Shown piece by piece: positions 14,306-23,011 of a DNA stretch of 49,305 nucleotides. The notes under the pieces are model-generated. The model saw nothing but the letters and a program-made list of their open reading frames with translations. It had not been told where the DNA came from and did not search any database. This DNA is from a virus. The position numbers were made by a program, and so were the translations under genes. The stretch's first letter is position 1. The number at the start of each line of letters is the position of its first letter. The DNA is taken from positions 1-49,305 of IMG/VR virus record IMGVR_UViG_3300027969_000148, one strand, 5' to 3'.

Positions 14306-14724
14306 TAGTATTTCCCTCCTATAACTGATACATAATAACCCGCAGCAACTGTTGTCCCAAGTGTTACATTTAATTTATAACCGGGTGGTAATGCGAAGTT
14401 TAATGGTAATTCATAAACCGCTAAAGCCGCCACTTCTGAAAGTGTGGTTGCGGCTAATGTAATCTCATCATATAAGATATTATTTGCGGGAGTTGAGTTT
14501 GCGGAACCATTGTTTATAAAAACACGAGCTACCGTAGCAATGTTTGTACCGGCAGCCCTAAATCTTATTCTTTGAACAAAACCCCCGTTTGTTGCGTCTG
14601 CGGTAAAAACATTTAGAACTGTCCCTGTTCCATCCTTTGCTGTATTGAGTGTTGTAAGAACTGTTGTCCCCCATTGTATGTCTCCTAAACTTGAAAATAT
14701 TGGTTGTGTATTTGCTGTTGGCAT
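14305..14724 (-). CDS. Predicted virion surface protein, 139 aa
   Basis: A beta-rich, Ala/Thr/Asn-rich protein: MPTANTQPIFSSLGDIQWGT, RIRFRAAGTNIATVARVFINN, and ending YYVSVIGGKY. The regular strand pattern fits a jelly-roll-like decoration or fibre-associated protein. Similar small proteins accompany tail-fibre genes in many phages. It is coupled by overlap to the 59-residue gene. Function is inferred from context. Confidence 0.7.
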   Translation of the reverse strand: MPTANTQPIFSSLGDIQWGTTVLTTLNTAKDGTGTVLNVFTADATNGGFVQRIRFRAAGTNIATVARVFINNGSANSTPANNILYDEITLAATTLSEVAALAVYELPLNFALPPGYKLNVTLGTTVAAGYYVSVIGGKY

Positions 14725-14727
14725 AAT

Positions 14728-15390
14728 TTATAGTTTTAAATTAAATTTATATTTTTTTATATATCTTGAAATAGTCCCTTGGTCTGTATTAAAATGGTTT
14801 GCAACTTCTATTTGTTTTAAACCTTTTTGTAATAATTTTTCCATTAAACCTAAATCAAATCTTGTCTTACCTTTATTAGGCGGTGAGTAATTTATTTTAG
14901 AAATTTTTAATTTTTCAATATGTTCTGATGATAACTTTTTCCCCGTATTCCAACTTTTTTTACCTTTAAGCGAATTACTAATTTTAAATTTAGATTCTTC
15001 TGAATGTCTTTTATTATAGAAACTATTATTAACACCTAACCTATCTTTAGACATTTTTAATTTAGTTTCTTCTGTATGAGTTTTATTTGCCATAGGCGCA
15101 TTACCCCCAATGGTTGAATTTGTTAATCTAAACCCTTTATTTTTATATTCATCAATATAATAAATCTCTAATTCAAATGCTTTTGATAATGATAAGTCCT
15201 TTTCAATTATCTCTAATAAAGGTTGTTTATTATTTTTAATTAAACTATTAACCCACCTTTGTTTATACGACGATATTTTATCTTTAATATGTTCTTGGTA
15301 TCTGTTATTAACATTACAAGATAAACCAACATATCTTATTTCAAAAGTTATAGGGTCTTTTAATACATATATTGAATACTTTTTTTCCAT
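14728..15390 (-). CDS. GIY-YIG homing endonuclease with NUMOD-type repeats, 220 aa
   Basis: The N-terminal GIY-YIG domain is evident: YSIYVLKDP (5-13), RYVGLS (19-24), then NRYQEH (29-34) and the acidic FELEIYYIDEY segment. It is followed by DNA-binding modules of NUMOD3 type (HTEETKLKMSK, HSEESKFKIS, SSEHIEKLKIS) and a C-terminal helix-turn-helix (KQIEVANHFNTDQGTISRY). It is a Seg-like free-standing mobile enzyme wedged between the large fibre gene and a small virion gene, consistent with selfish insertion into a conserved tail locus. Confidence 0.9.
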   Translation of the reverse strand: MEKKYSIYVLKDPITFEIRYVGLSCNVNNRYQEHIKDKISSYKQRWVNSLIKNNKQPLLEIIEKDLSLSKAFELEIYYIDEYKNKGFRLTNSTIGGNAPMANKTHTEETKLKMSKDRLGVNNSFYNKRHSEESKFKISNSLKGKKSWNTGKKLSSEHIEKLKISKINYSPPNKGKTRFDLGLMEKLLQKGLKQIEVANHFNTDQGTISRYIKKYKFNLKL

Positions 15391-15398
15391 TTTTAATT

Positions 15399-18300
15399 TT
15401 AAAATATATTTTGATATCCTATGGATGTTGCCACAATTAAACCATAAGGTGAAATCGATGGGCTTGTTATTGTTGTTGCTGAAATTGTATTTGCTGTTAA
15501 TCCTCCTGTAAATATTGTTGCACCTGAAACAGTTCCACCGGTAAAACTTCCACCACCACTTGACGTTATCCCTGTAACACTAAATGTTCCTCCTGAATTA
15601 TTTGTGAAAGTGATTGAACTTGACCCTGTATCATAAGTACCACCGGTAACAAACGTATCCGTAAGACCTGTTAAAGTAAATGTTCCACCTGTATTATTTG
15701 TGAATGTTGCAACATTTCCTGATTTGGTTGCTCCTGTAACAAAGACATCTGTTCCACCAGTATATAACCCTGTTACATTAAATGTTCCTCCGGTGTTATT
15801 TGTGAATGTTGCGGTTCCATTTGAATAAGTTCCTCCGGTAACACGAATATCTGTTGGTAAATTTAAATATGTTGTTGCGGAAATTGTTGTTGCCGTTAAA
15901 CCTGAATTAATAATTAAATCACCTGTTATAGTTCCACCACTTTTATCTAACTTATTTGATAAATTAGTTTGAATTGTTTGAATGATACTACATCCACTTA
16001 ATGTATCACAAGTTAAACCTTGTTGAGTTGGTATTGTTGAAACTACATATGAATAATGTTGAGAACCTTCAGTTACCAAAGTTATTATATGTGATTGGTT
16101 ACTTGTATTAGTTGCTCTAACTACTGCAACTATACTATCACTAACTGATAATGGTGTTCCACTAAAATAACCATCACTAAGTTGCATTGACGGATTAGGT
16201 GAATTTGTTGTTACTGGAGTAGGGTCTGTGGTAAATAAAAGTGTTTGAGTTCCACCACTTGTTATTTTATATAACTCAACAAATATATTAAACGATGCGT
16301 TTGTATTTTGTTTATATGAATGTAAATAAAAACTCCAAATACCTCCCGGTAATAGTGTTGTATTTAACGGTTGTGACTGAAAAGAAGATATAGTACTTGT
16401 CACACCATTACTAATGGTTACACCGGTTGATTGTTCTGACGCGGTGCTAGCGGTTGTACTTAATAATCTATTTCCGTTTTGCGATTGTGATAAGTTTAAA
16501 TAAAATATTTGACCACCACCACTACCAATTGGGAATCCTGATACGGTAAATGTTCCTCCTGAATTATTTGTGAATATTGCATTACCTGAGGTGTATGTAC
16601 CACCGGTAACAAAAATATCTTTAGGTAAATTATAATATGTTGTGGCGGATATTGTATTTGCACTTAATCCATCTGTGAAATTTGTTGCCCCTGAAACAGT
16701 CCCTCCGGTAAATGATGTCCCTGTACTTGTACTAAATCCTGTTACCGTAAATGTACCTCCTGTATTATTTGTAAATGTCGCACTACCGTTATTATAAGTT
16801 CCTCCGGTGACAAATACGTCTTTAGGTAAATTAAAATATGTTGTTGCAGATATTGTTGTAGCAGTTAAACCACCTGTAAAACTTGTTGCTCCGGTAACAG
16901 TTCCTCCTGTAAATGGTGTTGTTAATCCGGTAACATTAAATGTTCCACCGGTATTATTTCTAAACGTTGCCGTACCATTAGTATATGTCCCACCGGTAAC
17001 TCTAATATCAATTGGTAAATTTTGATATGTTGTTGCAGATATAGTGTTAGCTGTTAATCCGTTTGTAAATATTGTTGGTCCTGTCACAGTACCTCCGGTA
17101 AATGTTCCTCCACCACCTGATGAAATCCCGGTAACATTAAATGTTCCACCTGAATTATTAGTAAATGTTATAATACCCGACCCTGAACTATACGTACCAC
17201 CGGTAACAAAAATATCAATAGGTTTTGTAACTTCAACTAAACGATTATTAATTTTTCCAATATATACCGGTGCCGTATCATCGTTTACTAAGTTATGAAT
17301 AAAATATAAATCAGTTTGAGGTGAAATCGAAGGATAACTTGACCAATCTATATCATAACCTTTTACTGTTATATTTGTTTGGGATTCACTAAAACCGTTA
17401 GATTGTGAACCTTTATCCATATAGATAAATTCTTGGTGAACCCCTACCAATGTACAATTATATTGGAAAGAATAATTATTAAAATTAAAATTTTGTTGAT
17501 AATCATCAACCTCCAATTCAAACGTGTCCATATATGAACCGTTGTTAAAAACAAAATCTCTTTGATAAGAACCATTACCAAAAATACCGGTTGTTATGTA
17601 TGAATTATTAGATAGAAAAATTCTAGATTGATATGCACCTCCAGCTGTTGACATATTTATCTCATCAATATACGAATTATTATCTAATATAATTTCATTT
17701 TGAAACGCTCCTCTATCTAATATTATATTTGATATAAATGAATTATTAGATAATTTTATATTTGATTGGTAAGAAGCATTTCTAACCAAAGTAATTGAAT
17801 CAATATAAGAATAATTTTCTAGTATTATACCATCTTGATAATTTCCTTCATCAAAAGAACTAATAATATTTTTTTGATACGAATGATTTTCAAAATGTAG
17901 GTTAATTTGATATCTACCATTATAATTTATATTTTCGTTATATGAATTAACAATTGTTTGATTACCAATACCTCTGTTATTACTAGTAAATAAGTTACCC
18001 CACTGAAAAGCTTTGATTGGGTTATATAATGACATTTCATTCTTCCAATATTCAATATTTTCATAAGTTGTACTTACAATATTTGAATTTTGTTCATTTC
18101 TGTATATAATTTTATCGTTGGTGTAATCGTAAATTATATCGTCGTATTGTATATTATACAATCCTGTGATATAAGAATCACTACTTTCAAATGGATATAT
18201 AATTTCAAATCCATTAGGGTCTAAAGTGAAAATATCAATACTTGTATATGTTCCAAATTGAATACAATTCCAAACATACCCACCCCAAATAACTCTTTGG

Positions 18301-19400
18301 TCTTGAGTATACGAATTACCATCAACAAAAATAGGTCCCTCACTATATTTTGGTGTATAAAACTCACCAATACCAGTTTCAGACAGTTTGTTATTTTCAA
18401 GACCCATTAAATAAATTGAAGTATAAACAGGGACACCTCTTCCATTGATTCCATTATCGTATAACCTAGAATCACATCCTGATATTTTATATGTTTTTCC
18501 TCGTATTATCCACCTACTAGCAATTAAAGAATCGATTTCAGATTTAGTTACGGGTGAAATATTCACCAAATTAGATATGGTGACATTTGTTGAGTCACTT
18601 CTAGTTAGTATTAATGAATTATCTGCGTTATCACTAGGTCCGTGGTCAACTGACCCGCCAGTAACATAAATGTCATTAGATGGTGTAAAATATCCTGTTA
18701 CGGTAAAAGTACCACCTGTGTTGTTTCTAAATGTAGTGGTTCCACCAGTTAATGAGTGTGTACCACCGGTAACAAAAACATCGGTTAAACCCGTTAAGGT
18801 GAATGTACCTCCTGTACTATTTTTAAATGTGGCAACACTACCTGATTTAGTTGCACCTGTAACAAAAACATCTGTTAATCCTGTTAAAGTAAAAGTACCT
18901 CCGGTATTATTTGTAAAAGTCGCAACACTACCTGATTTGGTTGCTCCGGTAACGAAGGTGTCAGTTAAACCTGTTAAGGTGAATGTACCTCCGGTATTAT
19001 TTGTAAAAGTCGCAACACTACCTGATTTAGTTGCACCTGTAACTCTAATATCTATAGGTAAACCAAGATATGTTGAGGCAGAAAATGTGTTTGCAGTTAA
19101 ACCACTTGTAAATATTGTTGGTCCTGTAACTGTTCCCCCACTTAATGATAAATAATCACCTGAAGAACTACCTGAAACAGGTCCCCAACTTGCGTTACCA
19201 AAAGCGTCAGTAATTAAAACAAATCCGGGTTGTTCGGTTCCGTTACTATAATTAAAATTAGTATTAATTGTTAATCCCGATAAAAATTTTGGGTTAACAG
19301 GAATTCCCCCTCCAATACGGTATACAATACCGGTTGAAAGGTCAGATTGGAGGACATAATTATAAGAATCCTTAATTAATTGATTAGAAATATCAGACAT
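15399..19400 (-). CDS. Giant repetitive tail fibre, 1333 aa
   Basis: The N-terminus (MSDISNQLIKDSYNYVL) probably attaches to the virion. It is followed by tandem 30-residue beta repeats of the type TFVTGATKSGSVATFTNN / TGGTFTLTGLTD (about 105-235) and by modules SGLTANTxSATTY with LP(I/K)D. A central region (about 460-650) has short Asn/Ser/Tyr repeats resembling a beta-helix. A second set of repeats leads to a globular C-terminal part. Long, repetitive, Thr/Gly-rich sequence of this kind is typical of tail fibres. It is the first gene of the leftward fibre operon, driven from the divergent region at 19401-19438. Confidence 0.85.
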   Translation of the reverse strand: MSDISNQLIKDSYNYVLQSDLSTGIVYRIGGGIPVNPKFLSGLTINTNFNYSNGTEQPGFVLITDAFGNASWGPVSGSSSGDYLSLSGGTVTGPTIFTSGLTANTFSASTYLGLPIDIRVTGATKSGSVATFTNNTGGTFTLTGLTDTFVTGATKSGSVATFTNNTGGTFTLTGLTDVFVTGATKSGSVATFKNSTGGTFTLTGLTDVFVTGGTHSLTGGTTTFRNNTGGTFTVTGYFTPSNDIYVTGGSVDHGPSDNADNSLILTRSDSTNVTISNLVNISPVTKSEIDSLIASRWIIRGKTYKISGCDSRLYDNGINGRGVPVYTSIYLMGLENNKLSETGIGEFYTPKYSEGPIFVDGNSYTQDQRVIWGGYVWNCIQFGTYTSIDIFTLDPNGFEIIYPFESSDSYITGLYNIQYDDIIYDYTNDKIIYRNEQNSNIVSTTYENIEYWKNEMSLYNPIKAFQWGNLFTSNNRGIGNQTIVNSYNENINYNGRYQINLHFENHSYQKNIISSFDEGNYQDGIILENYSYIDSITLVRNASYQSNIKLSNNSFISNIILDRGAFQNEIILDNNSYIDEINMSTAGGAYQSRIFLSNNSYITTGIFGNGSYQRDFVFNNGSYMDTFELEVDDYQQNFNFNNYSFQYNCTLVGVHQEFIYMDKGSQSNGFSESQTNITVKGYDIDWSSYPSISPQTDLYFIHNLVNDDTAPVYIGKINNRLVEVTKPIDIFVTGGTYSSGSGIITFTNNSGGTFNVTGISSGGGGTFTGGTVTGPTIFTNGLTANTISATTYQNLPIDIRVTGGTYTNGTATFRNNTGGTFNVTGLTTPFTGGTVTGATSFTGGLTATTISATTYFNLPKDVFVTGGTYNNGSATFTNNTGGTFTVTGFSTSTGTSFTGGTVSGATNFTDGLSANTISATTYYNLPKDIFVTGGTYTSGNAIFTNNSGGTFTVSGFPIGSGGGQIFYLNLSQSQNGNRLLSTTASTASEQSTGVTISNGVTSTISSFQSQPLNTTLLPGGIWSFYLHSYKQNTNASFNIFVELYKITSGGTQTLLFTTDPTPVTTNSPNPSMQLSDGYFSGTPLSVSDSIVAVVRATNTSNQSHIITLVTEGSQHYSYVVSTIPTQQGLTCDTLSGCSIIQTIQTNLSNKLDKSGGTITGDLIINSGLTATTISATTYLNLPTDIRVTGGTYSNGTATFTNNTGGTFNVTGLYTGGTDVFVTGATKSGNVATFTNNTGGTFTLTGLTDTFVTGGTYDTGSSSITFTNNSGGTFSVTGITSSGGGSFTGGTVSGATIFTGGLTANTISATTITSPSISPYGLIVATSIGYQNIF
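18670..19060 (-). repeat. Tandem ~90-bp repeats within the fibre gene
   Basis: About four consecutive units of 90 bases encode near-identical 30-residue repeats (VFVTGATKSGSVATF, then TNNTGGTFTLTGLTD). Related but more diverged units recur near 15540-15850 and 16540-17220. The DNA identity of adjacent units makes them substrates for homologous recombination and length change. Confidence 0.75.
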
Positions 19401-19424
19401 ACTACAATTTTACAAATTTTTAGT

Positions 19425-19436
19425 TATTTATAAATA
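19425..19436. promoter_or_regulatory. Palindromic TATTTATAAATA between divergent genes
   Basis: A perfect 12-base palindrome in the 38-base gap between the leftward fibre operon and the rightward gene at 19439. It contains the TATTTATA motif in both directions, so it could serve as a bidirectional late promoter. TATAAATA is the T4 late promoter core. Confidence 0.45.
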
Positions 19437-19438
19437 GT

Positions 19439-19771
19439 ATGGGAAGCATTTGTTATTCTTGGGATGATACACCTTTCGCGTGGATGGAGACACCATTTAC
19501 GTGGAAAGAAGGGTGCGTAATTCAAAAAATTGTTGAGAGGGGTGTTGGAGGACCTTCTCCAAGAGTTAGAGAAAGGTTAAAAAAATTAACGGATGATGAA
19601 AAACAAACCTTAATTGGATTATTTGTTAGATTAGATGTTGATGAGATTGTTTTTGAAACAAAAGTTAATAAAACTAAGAACAATAAAGTAACTGTAAAGC
19701 TAAAAGATGTGGAAATATTAATGAAAGAACAGAAAAATATTAAAGTAGATGTGACAATTATAAAAGATTAA
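19439..19771 (+). CDS. Predicted structural protein, 110 aa
   Basis: The N-terminus MGSICYSWDDTPFAWMETPFTWKE has a Trp-Thr-Pro repeat (W-DDTPFAW, METPFTW), followed by a helical, Lys/Glu-rich part (SPRVRERLKKLTDDEKQ) and a beta-like C-terminus. I do not recognise the family, but small proteins with W-x-TP-x-W motifs occur near tail genes in Bacteroidota phages. It lies opposite the giant fibre across a 38-base promoter region. Confidence 0.65.
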   Translation: MGSICYSWDDTPFAWMETPFTWKEGCVIQKIVERGVGGPSPRVRERLKKLTDDEKQTLIGLFVRLDVDEIVFETKVNKTKNNKVTVKLKDVEILMKEQKNIKVDVTIIKD

Positions 19772-19785
19772 GATATTTATTTGGT

Positions 19786-20334
19786 ATGAGTTACTTATTA
19801 TATACTGACAAACCAAACAAATTCAATTGTAATATACAAATTGAAGGAACTTCTTTAGCAAAATCTAAAGTAAGATTAGTTATTGAGACAGACGAAATGT
19901 CTTATATGTTTAATGGAGCAATCGAAAACACCGGAGTGTGTGAAGTAATTATTCCAAAAACTAAACATTTTTTACCTGAAGGAACAAAAGGTAATATGAG
20001 ATTAGAGGTTATTGCCGATGATGTCTATTTTGAACCTTGGAGTTCTGACTTTGGTGTAAAAACAAATAAAAAAGTTAATGTTGTGGTTTCAGAACAAGAA
20101 GAGGAAAAACCAAGATTAACTGTTGAGGTTTTCCAACAGGAAGAACCAATTATTGAAGAACCAAAAGTTAAAGTGGTTGAAAACCATAAACCTAAAGTTG
20201 TTGAACTTCCGAAGAAAAAAATTGTTGAATCTGTAATTAAAAAACCTGAAATGATGATTATTAAAACTAAAAGTGGTCAAAAATTACAAATTACTAAGGA
20301 ACAATTTCTAAAAAACTTTGGTAGTTTAAGATAA
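19786..20334 (+). CDS. Predicted structural protein, 182 aa
   Basis: The N-terminal half (1-95) is beta-rich (KFNCNIQIEGTSLAKSK, RLVIETDEMSYMFNGAI), resembling a small virion or chaperone domain. The middle is Glu/Pro/Lys/Val-rich and likely extended. The C-terminus (MMIIKTKSGQKLQITKEQFL, then KNFGSLR) is conserved-looking and may be a docking tag. A TATTTATT motif is at 19774-19781. Function unknown. Confidence 0.65.
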   Translation: MSYLLYTDKPNKFNCNIQIEGTSLAKSKVRLVIETDEMSYMFNGAIENTGVCEVIIPKTKHFLPEGTKGNMRLEVIADDVYFEPWSSDFGVKTNKKVNVVVSEQEEEKPRLTVEVFQQEEPIIEEPKVKVVENHKPKVVELPKKKIVESVIKKPEMMIIKTKSGQKLQITKEQFLKNFGSLR

Positions 20335-20339
20335 AAATT

Positions 20340-20945
20340 ATGAGTGTATCAATAATAGTAGCGTTTATCACGGGGGTGATAGGACCTCTTCTAGTATTAT
20401 TTATTAAAAATAAATTAGATAAAAAAGCGGAAAAACCGGATATGGTATTGGAAACATTAAAAGTTAGTGAACTTGTAATGACCAAATTAGACCATATTAA
20501 AGAGGAATTCAAATCAGATAGAGTTTGGATAACTCAATTTCATAATGGGGGAAACTTCTATCCAACAGGAAAATCAATTGCAAAATTTAGTATTATGTAT
20601 GAAGTTGTTGGTCCTGGAATATCATCAGTTCAATCCAATTTTCGTAACATTCCTGTTAATTTATTTAGCCGTTCAATAAATCAATTATTAGAATATGAAA
20701 CTATTGAAATCCCTGATTATAAGGATGAGACGGTTGCCACTTATGGTTTAAAATATATCGCTGAAGATACAGGTTGTAAATCCGGATATTTATTCGCAAT
20801 AAAAACTATCGAAGGTAAATTTATAGGAACATTAGGTTTAGATTATACAAAAAGAAAAACTAAATTAGATGACGATTCAATAAATAATTTACAACATCAG
20901 TCGGCTTTAATTGGTGGTGTTTTAATGACACATTTACAACAATAA
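20340..20945 (+). CDS. Membrane-anchored GAF-like protein, 201 aa
   Basis: A single N-terminal transmembrane segment (SIIVAFITGVIGPLLVLFI, about 3-22) is followed by a charged linker and a domain with GAF-like features (VWITQFHNGGNFYPTGKS, then GYLFAIKTIEGKFIGTLGLDY). GAF domains bind small molecules. In phages such TM-GAF-like proteins are seen near lysis genes, and this one sits directly before an endolysin. It could sense conditions for lysis or be a holin partner, but neither is shown. Confidence 0.65.
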   Translation: MSVSIIVAFITGVIGPLLVLFIKNKLDKKAEKPDMVLETLKVSELVMTKLDHIKEEFKSDRVWITQFHNGGNFYPTGKSIAKFSIMYEVVGPGISSVQSNFRNIPVNLFSRSINQLLEYETIEIPDYKDETVATYGLKYIAEDTGCKSGYLFAIKTIEGKFIGTLGLDYTKRKTKLDDDSINNLQHQSALIGGVLMTHLQQ

Positions 20946-20946
20946 T

Positions 20947-21558
20947 ATGAAAAAATTAATAACATTAATCGAAGCGATAGAAAAAGTTGATACTTCAAAA
21001 TATTCCAACATAAAATGGGAAGGAGCCGCATCATCAGATAAGATAAATTCTTCTTTATTGGCAGAAATTAATGCGGCGGCTAACGCGGCCGATATTATGG
21101 TGACCATCACAACGGCAAATACCGGTCATAGAACAAATACATCATCAGGTAACGTAAGTAGACATAAAACCGGTGAGGCCGTAGACATTTCAAAAATAAA
21201 TGATATAAAGTGGTCAAGTAAACAAGACGCTCAATCTAAAAACATCTTAAGTCAAATTGAAAGTTTTGTTGGTAAATTATCTAGTGCGGGGTATAAAGTT
21301 AATAGTGAATCAGGTAATATTAAATCAGTCTTATATTTTGGTTTCCCGGAACATAATGACCATATTCACGTTTCTAGTCAAGCAAATGACACTACACTTT
21401 CATCAGATTTAGCAAGTGATACTTCTTCGTCACGACAAGATGTTGGTCAAAATTTTGTGGTAGATTTAATTTCAAAGGCTGCTGAAACTATGGGTCTCAC
21501 TGAAAGTAAAAAAAATAGAATAATTCAAAATATAGAAAAAATCAAAAACTTATTATAA
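20947..21558 (+). CDS. M15-type peptidoglycan peptidase (endolysin), 203 aa
   Basis: The metal-binding motifs of the M15/VanY family are present: SRHKTGEAVDI (His73, Asp80) and HNDHIHVS (His139 and His141, preceded by a likely catalytic acid Glu135). The family cleaves D-Ala-D-Ala or L-Ala-D-Glu bonds in peptidoglycan. The N-terminus lacks a signal peptide, so export would need a holin, possibly the TM protein upstream. The C-terminal 50 residues form a Ser/Asp-rich linker and a Lys-rich helix, perhaps a binding tail. Confidence 0.88.
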   Translation: MKKLITLIEAIEKVDTSKYSNIKWEGAASSDKINSSLLAEINAAANAADIMVTITTANTGHRTNTSSGNVSRHKTGEAVDISKINDIKWSSKQDAQSKNILSQIESFVGKLSSAGYKVNSESGNIKSVLYFGFPEHNDHIHVSSQANDTTLSSDLASDTSSSRQDVGQNFVVDLISKAAETMGLTESKKNRIIQNIEKIKNLL

Positions 21559-21561
21559 TAA

Positions 21562-21590
21562 AAAACCCCTCCGAAGAGGGGTTATTTGTT
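21562..21590. terminator. Bidirectional terminator
   Basis: CCCCTC (21566-21571), loop CGAA, GAGGGG (21576-21581), with A and T tracts on either side. It separates the rightward endolysin from the leftward lipoprotein gene. Confidence 0.85.
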
Positions 21591-21767
21591 TTACTTCACT
21601 TGTGTAGTATCTACTTTGGTAGTGTCTACGGCTGTTGTATCTACTGATACTGAATCAACCGATGTTGAATCACAACAAACTTCTGTTGATTCTTCTGTGT
21701 TTACTTGTTTACAAGATGTTACCGTCAATGTTCCGATAATTGCTAAAGCTAATAATACTTTTTTCAT
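21591..21767 (-). CDS. Small lipoprotein, 58 aa
   Basis: Reading leftwards from ATG at 21765-21767: MKKVLLALAIIGTLTVTSCK, a textbook lipoprotein signal with Cys19 at the lipobox TVTSC. The mature part is Ser/Thr/Val/Asp-rich with repeats of the type VDTTKVDTTQVK. It ends at the bidirectional terminator. Bacteroidota surface lipoproteins often start this way. Short phage lipoproteins can act in superinfection exclusion by blocking receptors, a plausible role here. Confidence 0.8.
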   Translation of the reverse strand: MKKVLLALAIIGTLTVTSCKQVNTEESTEVCCDSTSVDSVSVDTTAVDTTKVDTTQVK

Positions 21768-21903
21768 AATACTTTTTTTTTTAAATTAATGTTTAAGTTC
21801 GTTAAATAAATAGTTATTTAAAACCACTAAGTCAAACATTATGCCAAAAAAAATTTACGTAATCGTTATAGTAAAAAATATTTTTAAAAATTTTTAAAAT
21901 AAA

Positions 21904-21934
21904 TTTGGTAGAACAAAAAATAGGCGTATCTTTG
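21904..21934 (+). promoter_or_regulatory. Host-like promoter
   Basis: TTTG at 21904-21907 and TATCTTTG at 21927-21934, 19 bases apart, ahead of three small genes at 21958-22920. Confidence 0.8.
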
Positions 21935-21957
21935 TATCGGATTTAAAACTAATCATT

Positions 21958-22212
21958 ATGGCAAAAGAGAAATTGTATAGAAATGTTAACGGTGAATACC
22001 TATATTTATTTAATTGGATTGGTGGTGGATTTAATGATGTGTGGGCTCCAAGTAAAAGAGAGGCTTACGCTAAGGTGGTGAGAGAACACAAAGAGCACGA
22101 GAAAAAATACCCAACACACGTTAAGTTGAGACCGGACTATAAGACAATGAGAAAATGTACTTATACTGAGTATCAAGCACAGAATCGAATGGGTTGGATG
22201 ATGAGTATGTAA
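21958..22212 (+). CDS. Hypothetical protein, 84 aa
   Basis: MAKEKLYRNVNGEYLYLFNW begins a basic, aromatic-rich protein with WAPSKREAYAKVVREHKEHEKK (helical) and ending NRMGWMMSM. No domain is recognised. It is the first gene after a strong host-like promoter and is followed within 13 bases by a lipoprotein gene, so it is probably expressed early with two exported proteins. Confidence 0.7.
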   Translation: MAKEKLYRNVNGEYLYLFNWIGGGFNDVWAPSKREAYAKVVREHKEHEKKYPTHVKLRPDYKTMRKCTYTEYQAQNRMGWMMSM

Positions 22213-22225
22213 AAAATAAAAAATT

Positions 22226-22411
22226 ATGAAAAAAGGTTATTTAGTTTGGGTATTGGGGATTATCTTCCTAAGTTCGGTTACATTAACATCTTGTGGTTCA
22301 CATTGTTCAAGAACCAAAAGATATTGGAGAAATCACAGATGTGTTGATGTGAATCAAACATTAAAGTATTTTAATAAAAAAATAAAAAAAACAAAAGTTC
22401 AATTAGGATAA
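22226..22411 (+). CDS. Small lipoprotein, 61 aa
   Basis: MKKGYLVWVLGIIFLSSVTLTSCGSHC carries a lipoprotein signal with lipobox LTSC (Cys23). The mature part is short, Cys-containing and strongly basic (RTKRYWRNHRC, KKIKKTKVQLG). It lies in one operon with a signal-peptide protein. An envelope role such as superinfection exclusion is possible; the family is unknown. Confidence 0.75.
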   Translation: MKKGYLVWVLGIIFLSSVTLTSCGSHCSRTKRYWRNHRCVDVNQTLKYFNKKIKKTKVQLG

Positions 22412-22413
22412 AA

Positions 22414-22920
22414 ATGAAAAAGATTTTTATTACATTATCGTTATTGTTGGCGTTAAACTCAACATATTCTCAAAATAGAAAAGTGGTTATTGATAAATGT
22501 ATCAATAAATCTGAGATTTACGGGCCAACCGGAATGGTTTGTTCCAATTTGGATAAAAACAAATGGTTTACAATGACTCCGGTATATCAATTAGATGGGA
22601 ATAGATTGTCTTGTTATGGGTTATGGGTGATTAGAATGGATATTGGTAATTTAAGTAAAGAAGACCAAATATTTATAACATTTGCAGACGGTAGTAAATT
22701 ACGTTTGGAATCCGGAATTGAATTGACTTCAGAAAAATCAATATATTTCAAATTAACTGATTTGGAATTTACAATTTTAAAAAGTAAAGAAATACAATCG
22801 GCTCGATATATAAACGGAAATGATTTTTGTTCATTTCAATATAATATGACCGGTGATGAAAAAACGTATTTTACAAATTTATTCAACAACTATTATATCC
22901 GAGAGGTATATTGTGATTAA
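22414..22920 (+). CDS. Secreted protein, 168 aa
   Basis: The N-terminus MKKIFITLSLLLALNSTYSQ is a Sec signal peptide, probably cleaved near residue 19 or 20 (AxS-Q type usual in Bacteroidota). The mature part has five Cys and a beta-rich pattern (LSCYGLWVIRMDIGN, FITFADGSKLRLESG) similar to small host-like periplasmic proteins. It starts two bases after the lipoprotein stop. Function unknown. Confidence 0.75.
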   Translation: MKKIFITLSLLLALNSTYSQNRKVVIDKCINKSEIYGPTGMVCSNLDKNKWFTMTPVYQLDGNRLSCYGLWVIRMDIGNLSKEDQIFITFADGSKLRLESGIELTSEKSIYFKLTDLEFTILKSKEIQSARYINGNDFCSFQYNMTGDEKTYFTNLFNNYYIREVYCD

Positions 22921-22942
22921 ATAAAAAAAATTAAAAAAAAAG

Positions 22943-22974
22943 TTTGACAGATTAAAATAAATATCTTATCTTTG
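22943..22974 (+). promoter_or_regulatory. Promoter of the permuted tRNA-like cluster
   Basis: TTTG (22943-22946, within TTTGACA) and TATCTTTG (22967-22974) with a 20-base spacer. The first structured RNA starts about 30 bases downstream and no gene follows, so the product is non-coding. Confidence 0.8.
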
Positions 22975-23011
22975 TAGAAGAATTAAAGTTCTTAAAATTA
23001 TTGAAGAGATA

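Noticed and set aside
18670-19060. Repeats considered as a CRISPR array
   Set aside because: Units are contiguous, coding and in frame, with no unique spacers.
18670-19155. 161-residue rightward frame with Val-Pro repeats
   Set aside because: Antisense shadow of the repetitive fibre gene; the periodicity is that of the fibre repeats.
15399-19400. Diversity-generating retroelement target
   Set aside because: No reverse transcriptase gene or template repeat is seen in the window.
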